DNA from: Ligula intestinalis
Taxonomy: Eukaryota; Platyhelminthes; Cestoda; Diphyllobothriidea; Diphyllobothriidae
Length of the DNA stretch: 64,000 nucleotides
Direction: 5' to 3'
NCBI GenBank assembly: GCA_036362985.1
Contig: JAYGXS010000002.1
Coordinates: 7,357,305 to 7,421,304 of the forward strand
Positions 53,580-64,000 of the stretch are shown one piece after another; position 1 is the first letter of the stretch, and every line of letters begins with the position of its first letter. Under the pieces are notes generated by a model. That model did not search any database. It saw nothing but the letters and a program-made list of their open reading frames with translations, and was not told the origin of the DNA. A program made the translations under genes and the position numbers.

Positions 53580-55090
53580 TTTTAAAGCTGAAAGGAAAAT
53601 GAGGTAAGTGGAGTGAAAATGCGAAGGTTTAATTGAACTCTACAGAGAAAAGATGTCTTACTCGTATAAAAATGAACCCCTAATTTCTCGTTTTAAATAC
53701 ATGTAACAGAAGATGTTTGCGAGGGGAGGGGACAAAAAATGTACCAAGGACACTGGCATGTAAGGGGGAAAAAATCTTCCGAGAAATACCAATCAGGAAG
53801 ATGAGTTAACTGATTCGTCTTCAACACTTTTAAAAACAAGGTATACGTGCTCAACCTGAAGAACTTTGTTTTTGAGGAGAAGAAGTTTCGATCACCGTAA
53901 TCGCAGTTTTGCATACCTAGGATGACAACCTTTGCCTCAATTCGTGAGAAATTTTTTTGATAGCGGAAAACTCTTAAGTTATTTCTGAAAAATGAACGAG
54001 TCGATACCCCTTCGAATATTATAGGGCGTTCTGCATAAACTGGTGAGGGTTTGGATGGCTGTAGGATGGGAAAAAAAGAGCCGGAAACAGCGAGGAGAAA
54101 AGAGTGCAGCAGTCAGCCAACAGTGCTGTCTGACTTCCTCGTTCAATGTCCATTGTCTCAAGGTCATGTACCGTCGGAGAGAGCGCTTTCAGACTCGATG
54201 ACCTGCAGACACTTGACCGCTCTCTGTTCAGGCAAGCAGGTGCGTTAACGCAGCATGGGCCACTACATAGGATATCCCCCCCTCCAGTACTGCAACACAC
54301 CAACTGGACACCACATGAACCAGCTCCACAATCATACGAAAGCAGCTGCCATCACTCTCTCAACCTTACTTAGCCCTGACTGGATGCAGTCAACACCAAC
54401 TGTAGCTTCGCCAGTGGTCACTGATGCCCGGGGTGTGTGCGTAGTATGACCATCGGTTTCAATAAAGTCCACCATTTGCTCAAGACTAGAGACGGTAATG
54501 GAGCTAAGTACGATATTATAGTAAATTAGACGCGCAACTGTCTACCCCGCTCTAACACTCCACCGCATAAACCGGTGACAAGGCCGAAGTCGAGATGACC
54601 GTAGCAGGCAAAGGGCGGCGGCTGTTTTCTCCAATGCAGCCTAAAACCGCCTAACTAGCCTTTGGTGACAGTAAACTTTGCGTGGGTACTACTGCACTGT
54701 CTGTCCTCAATCACCTTTAGCAGGCGTCTAGCTAGACATAGAAAGCCAGAACTGGTACTGCTACTACCAATACTGCTACTGTTAATACTACTTACTAGGG
54801 TGTAGCTTAGTAATAGTATTTGTTGGTACTATAACTGACTGTTTTGTAATTCAGAAGTGACGCTGAGTAAAGTCAGCACTGGGCTAATATCCCCTCAATC
54901 TCGGCAAGAAGCGTAGTAGTACTGGTGCTGGCACTGACGCCACCATTTGTCAGAGGTGATGTTGATTTAGCCAACGCTAGGGCTCATGTTCCCTTGGTCA
55001 CTGCTGCCCGGGGTACTGTGCACAATAAAGCCCTCATTCCAGTGCGTTCACCAACAAATTGGGATTTGAACTAATGATTGTAGCGTTCAG
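53580..55090. other. Upstream flank of SDR gene 2, no gene recognised
   Basis: The CCTTTGCCTCAATTCGTG block near 53931 also occurs near 31500, so at least part is repeat. Degenerate ACT triplets occur at 54750-54800. Confidence 0.4.
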
Positions 55091-55106
55091 AGTATTTAGA
55101 ACCCTA

Positions 55107-55474
55107 GTATTAGTAGTAGTAGTAGTAGTAGTAGTAATAGTAGCAGTAGTAGTAGTAGAATTAGTAGTAGTAGTGGTAGTAGTAGTAGTAGTAGTAGCAG
55201 TAGTAGTAGCAGTAGTAGTAGTAGTAGTAGCAGTAGTAGTAGTAGTAGACGTAGTAGTAGTAGCAGTAGTAGTAGTAGTAGTAGCAGCAGTAGTAGTGGT
55301 AGCAGTAGTAGTAGTAGTAGTAGCAGCAGTAATAGTAGTAGTAGTAGCAGTAGTAGTAGTAGCAGTAGCATTAGTAGTAGTAGTAGTAGTAGTAGAAGTA
55401 GTAGTAGAAGTAGTAGCAGCAGTAGTAGTAGTAGTAGTTGTTGTAGTAGTAGCAGTAGTAGTAGTAGTAGTAGC

Positions 55475-55548
<74 letters not shown>
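55107..55548 (+). repeat. (TAG)n microsatellite, about 440 bp
   Basis: Almost pure TAG/AGT triplets with scattered CAG, AAT, GAA and one GTTG interruption. All frames through it are artefacts of the repeat. Confidence 0.97.
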
Positions 55549-55761
55549 GCGGTTATGCAAAGCAAATAATGGCGTAATGACCCCTATAATATATTGCTAT
55601 GGACCTCTACAAGGGCACGACACAATGGGTTGAAAAATCAAAGTAGGACAAAAATGCGCGTCACAGAAATTGATACTACAAACAACCAGCCACAAACTAA
55701 ACAAGTTATTAAGCGGAAAAAATTCTCGTTCATAGGATATTTTGGCACGTTTAAATAATTC

Positions 55762-55788
55762 ATTCGGCGGCCTCCGAGGCCGCCGAAT
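55762..55788. repeat. Perfect 27-nt palindrome, 13-bp arms
   Basis: ATTCGGCGGCCTC, a single C, then GAGGCCGCCGAAT. The arms are GC-rich in an AT-rich surround. Confidence 0.85.
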
Positions 55789-55984
55789 TCTTCATAGGTG
55801 GGTCAAGGTAATTAGTCAAATCTGCGAAAATCCCCTTTGCTTAGGTGAGGCTGGTAGTCATCTGATGGAGTCTAGATTGCTTGATTAGGAAATCCTGTTC
55901 TGGCAGTCAGCTAACTGTGTCAGAATTGGTGGCTTCCATACCTGCAGTAGACTGGGCGGGTAAATCGACCTAGATGTGATAAAA

Positions 55985-56065
55985 TTCACGGCTGCCAGTT
56001 GGCTAGAGCGTTGGTTGTACTAAAGTCTTCTCCTTGCTGGTGTGGCTTCGAATCCCATGGAGTGT
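55985..56065 (+). repeat. tRNA-like SINE remnant
   Basis: GGCTGCCAGTTGGCTAGAGCG (A-box region) and GTGGCTTCGAATCCCA (B box) at 56042-56057, about 45 nt apart as in tRNAs. No convincing acceptor stem. Confidence 0.5.
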
Positions 56066-58640
56066 TTTACAAGAGAGTCAAATGGATTCTCGTTTACTTT
56101 TATCTGGATGGAAAGTATAAAAGAAAGAAAACGAAGGGCAAACCTTGTCGTTTAGAATAAATCAAAAGTACGAAGTATAAAGCGTGAATGGATAAGCGAA
56201 TACGGCGGGATTCTGTACGTTAACTCGACTGAGTCACAAGTAGAGTCACGTCACTCATTGCCAACTGAAAATTTCGAAACTAGAATTGATGCACCGGAAG
56301 GCTTATTCCATGGGTAAGTGGCCTGCTGACCCCTGCTGTGCTCGACTATCTACTCAAGCCTACACGCATGGTTACTGGTGGATTCGGTGTGTTGCAGGAG
56401 ATGCGAGCGTCCGCGCGCAAGACGGAAGCCACTGAACATTTTGCTGGAAAATTCAAGCGAAATAATCAGCAAGTTGACAAAATTACTAAGACAATGAAAG
56501 AAAAATTAGCTTTAATTTAACATGAGCGTGCGAAATCCTCCAAAAGGATGTTTCCCAACCATCGTAGCTGACAGAGAAAAGATGCAATGTGAGGGAAACC
56601 AATCAATAGATGAATTTATAACTTTTATTGACATGTTTAGTATCGGTTCCCATGTTCCGTTCTGATTACATCTGATGGGCGATCATTGATACCCGAAAGA
56701 AGTAAGAAAAACACCTCTGCAACTAAACAAGAGCTAATGGCGTGGGACGGCCAAATGAAAATTCAATTAGCCAAAATTTTTACCGTTGGAAGATATCATC
56801 GTACGACAAGAATAAGCATGAACAGTAGACGAATTTATCCGAAGCATAAGTCTCACCGTGAGAATATCCATTTTAATTAAGCAGATGAATAGAGAAAAAG
56901 AATAAAATAGAAGAGCAGAGGCATCTATAAATTTTTAACTTCGGGGCTACATTTTGCGGGAACTAAAGCTTCGAAAGCAGTCAAGGAAAGAAAAAGAAAT
57001 TTAAAGGAGAGATCGGTCTGAGGGGAGGATGAAAGGCTGGAAAAACACTGTAGCATCAAGTTACAAAAGAATAGAAATTCAGAGGAAATTAACCCAAAAC
57101 AAAGCTGCCAGAGGGTCGCAACAGAAACAGGCTGAACTGATTTATGTTGAACACCATGTTGAAACGCTATCTAACTATTGCTTAAAAATTGGCAGCTCAC
57201 GCTCAACTAAGACAAGGTTCCCGGGACAACATCGACAGTATACCCGCCATGGCCAGTTGCTGGGCGAGAAGAGATGCGCGAGTTGGAGAAAGCCCTGCAC
57301 TTATTGGAAAGGATAGAATTACGATCGGCAGGGTATATAAATGATCTGCAAACCAAGCGATAATTCTTACCCGGATATTTGGTTTGGCTCGGGTGTTACA
57401 GAAGAATACTAAAGACAAAGAAGGAATCTATACGCGTAGGGAGTGCGTGCAATACTTGTCTGGGAGAAGAACTAAGTTAGATTAAAGAGAACGTCAGCAA
57501 TTCAGTAACTATGTCTAGTAAGCGAAAAGGTGAGACTCATGAGGAATTTGAGAAGAATTAAGTGTAATCAATAGATTATTTATTTTTCTACATTCATGCT
57601 GTTATCTACATCGTAGGAGACAGCATAAAAGGCGCAAAATTTGTAGAAGGCGGTTACTGAAAAACCCGCAACTATCCACGATTATGTCACCCGATAGGAT
57701 TATTTTCGTGTGAATCTTTATTTGCAAAAGACTTGAGTCTAAGAAACTGCTTAGTGTAACCCTTAGTGAGCGCTGGAAGAGCGGGTAAGTAAACAAACGA
57801 ATGGAAGCGAATTGGCTCAAAATGATTAGAAGTTCGAACAATAGATGATCGTATTGCAAGTGTCTTATAGGGTGTAAAATAAGTGAACGTCAGCCGAAAA
57901 ATAAAAGTAATTAGAAGTCTGTAGGCCGAACATTAGATGAAAGTCAGCTGATGACGCATGGTGTAAAATGCATGAAAACAAATCGAGCTTTCTCTCAGTT
58001 AATATAAAATATCTATCTAATTAGCTTAAGTCAGGGTGTGAGTAAACCAGTTTAGTTTGGTGTCTATGAGGTAGCTTAGAATTTAATCTAATAGCGGCAA
58101 AAGACAAAAAATTAAGATGTGGACGAACACCGAAATTTGATGAAGGGGCAGTTGATTCTTTATCAGATATGTTTCATTATGCCGGAAATCGCTTAGCTTT
58201 ATTTTTCTCTGTATGTAGGTAAGAAAAATGAATCCTGTCAGGCCTTCTTAAAATCATTTTAAAGAAACGCGATGTGTGGTTTACACGTGAATGAATGTTC
58301 AAAGCACTAAGAATAGTAGATAACACACTTATCACAAAATCAGAAGGCAGAAAAATATTCTGGAGGAAGTGCCACGAGGCATTATTTTGCCCTCGGATTT
58401 AGGTAAAAAAGGCAGTGCAAAATAAAATTATTGAGGTCGGAAAAATAACTTTATGCTAAAAGGGCTACAGGAAAAACATTATTATAATTCGGAGACGGAG
58501 AATACACGCTTGCAGGATAAGAAAATAAGTCTTTCTGACAGGAAATTAGACAATGGAGGAATATATGGCAACATATAAAGTTGGTTTAAAATTTACGAAT
58601 TCGAAGGTGAGTGAGTAAGACTTATCGGCTTGGGTGGTTT
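56066..58640. other. AT-rich region, no gene recognised
   Basis: Purine-rich plus strand with short frames (56338-56520, 56686-56880, 57029-57316), all Lys/Arg-rich without motif. They could be fragments of one decayed element, but I cannot name it. Confidence 0.35.
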
Positions 58641-58645
58641 GAATA

Positions 58646-58819
58646 ATGTCAGCAAATTTAATAACGAAATGCTATGTTATCACACATTTTTATGATAAAG
58701 AAAAGATAGGATACACTGTAAACTACTGCCCATTGCCGTTTACAGTTCTAAAGTACACTTCCTTCCCCGAGGAAGACCATTACGTCCTCATGGAGATAAA
58801 TCCACGTTGGGATGACTAA
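58646..58819 (+). CDS. Candidate upstream exon or small ORF (57 codons)
   Basis: Opens at ATG 58646, balanced composition (FTVLKYTSFPEEDHYVLMEI), stop TAA at 58817. A good donor CAG/GTAGGT lies at 58838/58839, just past the stop. It could be a 5' exon of the DUF4806-like gene downstream, with a second nonsense mutation, or chance. Not recognised as any family. Confidence 0.3.
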   Translation: MSANLITKCYVITHFYDKEKIGYTVNYCPLPFTVLKYTSFPEEDHYVLMEINPRWDD

Positions 58820-59188
58820 ATGTACTCCTCACTGACAGGTAGGTTTCCGTTTTTCCATTAAAAATTTTACAATGTTTTACTTTTTGCATTTTTTATGCAC
58901 CCCAAAGTATAAATAGAGTGTTTAACACACCTTCCAGTGTAACTGGAAGTGACTTCTACCTTTGCCGGTTACTGTTTTGACAGTACTCAGCAGTTTTACC
59001 GGCGCTCAACGTGACCTTTTCATTTTAGACTTGCAATGTCTGACGAGAATATCTCCTAACGGCATTTGAGAAGGGTAAAATGGTTGCCCCGTAAATATAA
59101 AGAATTCTTGCGCGGACATGTCCGCATATCATCGTTTTAATCTGCAGTAATAAGTTTATTTGCGAAAATGTTATGGATAATGGTTCAG

Positions 59189-60157
59189 GACTCCGACAGC
59201 TCATCAACTGGCAGTCAAGTTACACCGCCTACAAGCATGTCACCGACGGCCTTTCTGCCACATGGTTAGCACTTGCGTAACAGCAACTCCTCTTTTAGAC
59301 ATAACTAATTTAAGTTCACAACGTCGTCGTTCGGGTCGGAAACCTTCTGACTCAATGGTCTATCGTCTAATCAAACACATGAACAATGTACAAGTTAATT
59401 TCATGGAATATCAGACGAAGACTCTACAGCAGATGCTCAAAAATCAAAGACTGATAATTGAGCTTCTGTAGAATGCACCGGCCATGACAACGATAACCGC
59501 AGCGCCTCACTCTCTTAATTTGTTTTTTGAGAACAACAAACCTGCAGGAGTTGGATGGCATCATGTCACGGCTATCTGACGGTAGTTTTAAGAGCCAGTT
59601 GGTATGACATAATATGGTCCTCACACGCCTTCTTAGCTTAACCATTTGCTCACTGTAGGCGGTGATACTCTAGAAGATTTTGACGACAGGGTCTTCAAGG
59701 CCCTGTTTGCTTACAGTATCACTGCCGAACTAAATTACACGGGCGCTTACTTCGACAGCCTCAAAAGGGCTTTCAAAAAATAACAACTGCATGCCATCGT
59801 AACAGGTAAGTATTACGGTATTACGATTTAACGCTTCCATACACAAAGGTTGTTTCCACATGGTGCCTAACTAACAATTATGACAGAACTAGAAAAAAGA
59901 AAGCCTTTATTAGGGTTTAAAAGAAGACTTATAAGCGCCTCAACAGGGAAAAATACCTGCTCCCTAAACTTTTTCCCTTTCTCTGTGAATTAATTAAACG
60001 CTTTAAAGCCCAGTAGTCATTTCACCATTCATAAATTCTGCCCTAGTGGTCAACTTTTTTAGATGAGCATGACCTGGACGACGACGATGGGCTGGGAACG
60101 TCCGCTGACACCACCTTGTTTTCCCCACCTACTATGCACATTACAATGATAAAATAA
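59189..60157 (+). CDS. DUF4806-like domain protein, 5 exons, with one in-frame stop (gene or recent pseudogene)
   Basis: Phase-consistent exons: 59189-59264, 59299-59467, 59532-59601, 59637-59805, 60063-60157; introns of 34, 64, 35 and 257 bp, all GT-AG. The first exon is Ser/Thr/Pro-rich. Then comes a basic stretch (QRRRSGRK), an amphipathic segment (VNFMEYQTKTLQQMLKNQRL), and a domain beginning NLQELDGIMSRLSDGSFKSQ and continuing VGGDTLEDFDDRVFKALFAY and AELNYTG..KRAFKK. This pattern matches my recollection of the DUF4806 C-terminal domain of invertebrate proteins of unknown function. A TAA at 59781 truncates it right after RAFKK; reading on gives QLHAIVT and an acidic tail (DEHDLDDDDG) to a stop at 60155. 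5' exons are not found, so the start is undefined. The domain identity is from memory. Confidence 0.6.
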
Positions 60158-60359
60158 GAACTCTGTATAAAGCGACGTAAAACATATTTTTGTACAATAA
60201 TAGTTTGTACCTTATTTTGTTCTGTATTTTATACTTTCCTAATATCACATGTCTTCAAAAAAGTTATCTATTGCCGCGTTTTGAAAAAGGGGGGTTTTCG
60301 CGATGAAGGAGGTACACTCTGTCCGGTGGGAAATTGAGGGTCTACGTTGTGCGCCCAAT

Positions 60360-60382
60360 GTAGGATTCCCGTAGAATCCTAC
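60360..60382. repeat. Short perfect inverted repeat GTAGGATTC / GAATCCTAC
   Basis: GTAGGATTCCCGTAGAATCCTAC has 9-bp arms around 5 nt. A partial copy (GTAGGATTCCCGTAG) is at about 60428. Confidence 0.7.
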
Positions 60383-60389
60383 AATTTTT

Positions 60390-62998
60390 GCACAAAGACT
60401 TTCCGTAGGATCCCTTTTCGTGGAAATGTAGGATTCCCGTAGAACTCCCGTAGAATCCCACTTGCTATAAATGGGCTAGGAACTGGTGATTCGATGCTGT
60501 GTACACCCTGGATTAAGGCCCATCCTAGAAAAAACCTTGGCCTGTGACTTGCAGAAAGTACTGTTCTTGACGATGGGTGCTATGAATTCTACGACAGGTC
60601 ACTCTGAACAAAACAAACCTCTGAATTCGAATGGCACTTGCACAATAATTGTGATTCTTGTAAATTTATCGAGAGGATTCTTTAAAATGCATTAATTGGA
60701 GTGGGTACCTTTTACGTGCTCAGCCACATATTAAGTATAATAAATCGTACGATCATGTAACAATAACATTGCTTCTACCTGCGCGATAACACAATCTTCG
60801 TGCAAAGGGCACACGAACAGATGACTAATTTGGATAGGCAGGTCAATAGCAAGTACCCTTGTAAATGATTTAGTAAAACATCAAAATTTTCGTTTTGATT
60901 CCTTTTATCAGTTAACGAAATTTGTTGAAATCTCCTTGTCTTCCTAGAAACCTAGTGTTACCAGAACAATTTTTTTGTGAGCGGGGCTAGTTGGGGGCAG
61001 TTACGCGTATCATCGGAAGTGGAGTGTCCGGTCGGAGATGAAGCGGAAAATTGAAAATAGCGCTACGGTGCTGACTTAAGATAACGTCAGCATGAATATG
61101 AGGTGAACGGCAGGGCTCAGTGATCTAATTTGGAATGATGCAACAGTCTGTTTAGTACTACGTAGTTTTACGGGGCTCAGGATTTCAAACGGGAAGACAA
61201 GTAGATTATTATTTTAAGTCAAAGGCAAAAAGGACATCAAAAGGCAGTCTTACCGAAATTTCCATACTGCAAAGGGCGAGAAGAGTCCGCAGACTCTTCT
61301 AGCAGGCGAGTAATATCAGTTTGAATTGACTGAACATGCCTCCAGTCGTGATGCCACGATGTAGAAGAGATGTAGATACTAAAGACAGATATATTGTAAA
61401 TCAGAGGAAGGATTGATAGAAAGGAATGATAAACTAGTGAAAAAATAAAGCTAGATAGGTAAGGCATGATTAGAAGGTCTACTGGATTATCGATATATCA
61501 AAGTAGTCCAAATGAACTAGAGGAATACCGGAGAAGTAGGAAAACAGAAAAACGACATGCTGATGGCGAATAAATAAATTAATTGTATATTTAAGGCCCA
61601 AGGGGCACTATGCTTACAAACTTAGTGCTGTGGTAAAAAAATATAATTTTGATTATCACAGCTGCGCGTATAGTAGAACAAGCGATACAAGAATAAAGCA
61701 GCACGTTTCAAAAGACATGAAAAAGGGGAAAATAGGCGTAAGGGATATCGAGGTACAGCTGAGCTTTGTATAGAGCTCTAAAAATCCTTAAATGTGGGAA
61801 TCGGTCAATTCAAAAACCCATGGTTAGGAATGATTCATTACACAGGCAACACACATTCGGTTGAAAATTTAGCCCCGAATATCCGGACTCAGTTGGCGCT
61901 CGAATTGCTGTTTGAGGAGACTTTAAGAATGGCTGGGAATAAAGAAGATAAATTTGAAGATATTAAAAGGACTTATGGGTATTATATAAAAACAAATGTT
62001 TGAACGCTATGCTTTACGAACTGCTTTCGTCGTTTATAGAATAGCTCAAGAAATGATGTCCTCGAGAACTATTTAGCGAGAAAATGCGACATATCTCAAA
62101 TCATGCATCTAGACTACATATAGCCTCTATATATTTCTTTCACCGGACGATCATTCCTACCATCTTGCTTTATCTAGGGCTACTTCCCGACGTTAATGAT
62201 CGAGAATATGCGAGCGCCAGGTAATTGAAAGGAAGACGGCAAAGCATTCCTTGGGACCAGTGGTATATTTATCCGACTTTTTTAAACTTACACGCGAGCT
62301 CATTTTCAAAGAAAGAAAAAATATGCAACTCACTACATATTTGACTCAGCTCTGTCGGGAGTGACACTGTGCTTGACCTCTGATCTCGAGCTTAACGCGC
62401 AACGCGAGAGAGTCATCAGGAAATCGACATGCGTATTAATTTGAACCATGCTTGTCAGCCATGCGTCTTTTAGCAGGCGAGAATTTCGGCCGTCCGACTT
62501 GTTGTAATGGGTTCCCAGGCTAGATTCCTGCCACCAGTTTCTTTGTGTCAGCTCGACACTAAGAACAACGAACAAGGTCTTTAGGGAGAGGAAGAGGTTT
62601 TATTACCCCTTGGACGGGGGCTATAAGCAATAAGCAAAGTTATAGATGGACCAATCAGGTTGTGTCTTCATATACCTTAAGGCTTGATTGGCCATCAAGC
62701 GCGTGCCAGTCTAGGCGAACGACTTCATCTTAGTCGGCTGGTGTCACGACTGACTCAGAATTCGTCTTCTGTCAAGTTAATACATAAGAAGGTAAAGGTT
62801 TTAAAGCTCATTTATTCCTAAGAACCTTGTGTATCGTTTTACATATTGTAAACTACAGCAAAAATAAAACCATATTGCTTACTATAAGAACAAAACTCTG
62901 CCTCAGGGCATCATACAACCCTCCAGCTCTCCAAAAGATGCCTGGCCACACCCGTCCAGAAAAAGGAGGACAACAATGCGTATTTCATCAAGTACCGG
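60390..62998. other. AT-rich region, no gene recognised
   Basis: Frame 61794-62003 (69 codons) and the preceding 61620-61770 have protein-like composition (YSRTSDTRIKQHVSKDM; FEETLRMAGNKEDKFEDI) but no family I can name. 62440-62640 may belong to a PLE terminal region. Confidence 0.35.
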
Positions 62999-63083
62999 CG
63001 ATCGATTACACTTTTGATGCATTAGCCACCACGCGTGACAATTTCCCGATCCCGCGATCGATTAAACTTTTGATGCATTAGCC
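62999..63083 (+). repeat. Two-copy direct repeat, 29-bp unit, 56 bp apart
   Basis: GATCGATTA(C/A)ACTTTTGATGC..TTAGCCA at 63000 and 63056, one difference. Confidence 0.8.
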
Positions 63084-63149
63084 AGTTATTCCTTCTTTGC
63101 GAGCCTTAACCTCTGTCACAGTTATTGGCACATAGCAGTTGGACCAGAA

Positions 63150-64000
63150 GATCGTCTCAAGACACCGTTCAGTTTCTTCGCCGGCCTTCCATACCTTCAT
63201 CCAGTCCTGTCTCATCTATCTAGATAAAATTATCGCAAACGGCATGTCCGTCAGTCACTCGCTCGAGAACCTGAGTCAAGTATTCCCGTTAAAGGTATTT
63301 GTGGTCTCCTAAAGTACTCAGGGCCGACAGTGACCTCGTTATTGTGCCGGCGGACAATGGGCGGTCAACTATCGTGTTTGACAGGAAAGACTACGCTCAA
63401 AAAGCTCAGATTTTGTTAGACGATTGTCTGTCCTACGTCCCATGCAAATCCAACCCCATAAAAACGCTTACATGCGAGATAAACACAATGCTGCTGGCAC
63501 TGGAGACCTCAAATGCAATATCGCCAATCAACAGACGCCGGGCGAGAGCGCAAGAAACGGCCCTGGCTCGCTTCTTTTTTCTTCCGAAGGTGCAAATGAG
63601 GGATGAACCCTCCGACATATCGTATCTTTCAAACGAACTTCAACCTACGGACTGGGAAAGTGGCTGTTCCGACGGGTCAAATTCTTGACCGCTGGTTCAG
63701 ACACAACTGTCAGATCGTCAACACAATTCTTGGAAAAACTTAAAGGGGCAGGCCTTTTGCCAAAAAATATCATGGTTTCCTTTGATGTCACGTCCCTTTT
63801 TATTTCTATTCCACTGGATCTGGCCGTCGAGATTATCAAACTACTCCTACGAGAGAAAAACGATGAAAAGAACAATCGCCTCGGGCACGCTTAAATCCTC
63901 CGGCTCCTGAAGTTCTGCCTCAAGACGTATTTCAACTTCAATAGAACTATCAACGAACTGGTGAAGGGCACACCCATGGGTTCGCCTACTTCCGGACTTA
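63150..64000 (+). mobile_element. Penelope-like element, RT N-terminal part, truncated by window edge
   Basis: KVLRADSDLVIVPADNGRST and RKDYAQKAQILLDD (63310-63420), ARFFFLPKVQ (about 63568-63600), frameshift, then SSTQFLEKLKGAGLLP and NIMVSFDVTSLFISIP (motif A, 63755-63815), stop at 63892, then LLKFCLKTYFNFN and KGTPMGSPTSGL (motif B) to the edge. A second PLE clade compared with that at 51587-52867, which lacks this part. The catalytic YVDD box and GIY-YIG domain lie beyond the window. At least two breaks. Confidence 0.87.

Noticed and set aside
55059..55577. Long open frames of 172 and 154 codons on opposite strands, rich in Val/Ala and Leu, and a Tyr-rich one
   Set aside because: They are translations of the (TAG)n microsatellite in different frames.
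61237..61467. 76-codon minus-strand hydrophobic frame
   Set aside because: AT-driven composition, no signal peptide or domain context.

Overview
This window is eukaryotic: spliced genes with phased exons, tRNA-derived SINEs, LINEs, Penelope-like elements (PLEs) with GIY-YIG domains, hAT relics and assembly gaps (N runs at 10362-10461 and 28643-28652). The best taxonomic guess is a flatworm, probably a large-genome diphyllobothriidean tapeworm (Spirometra, Dibothriocephalus or Schistocephalus type). The grounds are a LINE C-terminus with a C2H2-finger tail that I recall from predicted proteins of such worms, PLEs abundant in that group, and mini-introns of 31-35 bp. This assignment is inference from memory, not a search result.

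Host genes are few. A short-chain dehydrogenase/reductase (SDR16C/retinol dehydrogenase-like) gene lies on the + strand with five exons between 10182 and 20488. A diverged paralogue lies on the - strand with four exons between 53547 and 40733; its last exon was not found. The two are convergent, and exons 2, 3 and 4 have identical lengths (166, 326, 126 bp) and phases in both. A third gene or recent pseudogene at 59189-60157 encodes a DUF4806-like domain with three introns of 34-64 bp and one in-frame stop.

The rest is mostly transposon debris. 1-3640: CR1/Jockey-like LINE on the - strand. 5560-8470: LINE tail and a decayed hAT transposase. 10.8-20.4 kb: introns of SDR gene 1 holding an RTE-like LINE, a PLE end, two inverted SINEs and another LINE end. 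20.7-22.9 kb: a PLE interrupted by a LINE. 23-42 kb: GC-richer patchwork dominated by one long-terminal-inverted-repeat family and one multi-module dispersed repeat. 37.5 and 46.3 kb: two large fold-back elements of one family. 41-53.5 kb: introns of SDR gene 2 with PLEs, a hAT MITE and two Tigger-like MITEs. 55.1-55.5 kb: a (TAG)n array. 55.8-62.9 kb: AT-rich and largely unrecognised. 63.1-64.0 kb: a further PLE running off the right edge.

The most notable non-coding signal is a set of hammerhead-ribozyme motifs in the PLE terminal repeats. Four have an intact core (minus 49508-49470, plus 50003-50041, plus 43837-43872, minus 27194-27155) and others carry core mutations. Two PLE remnants are flanked by inverted terminal repeats.
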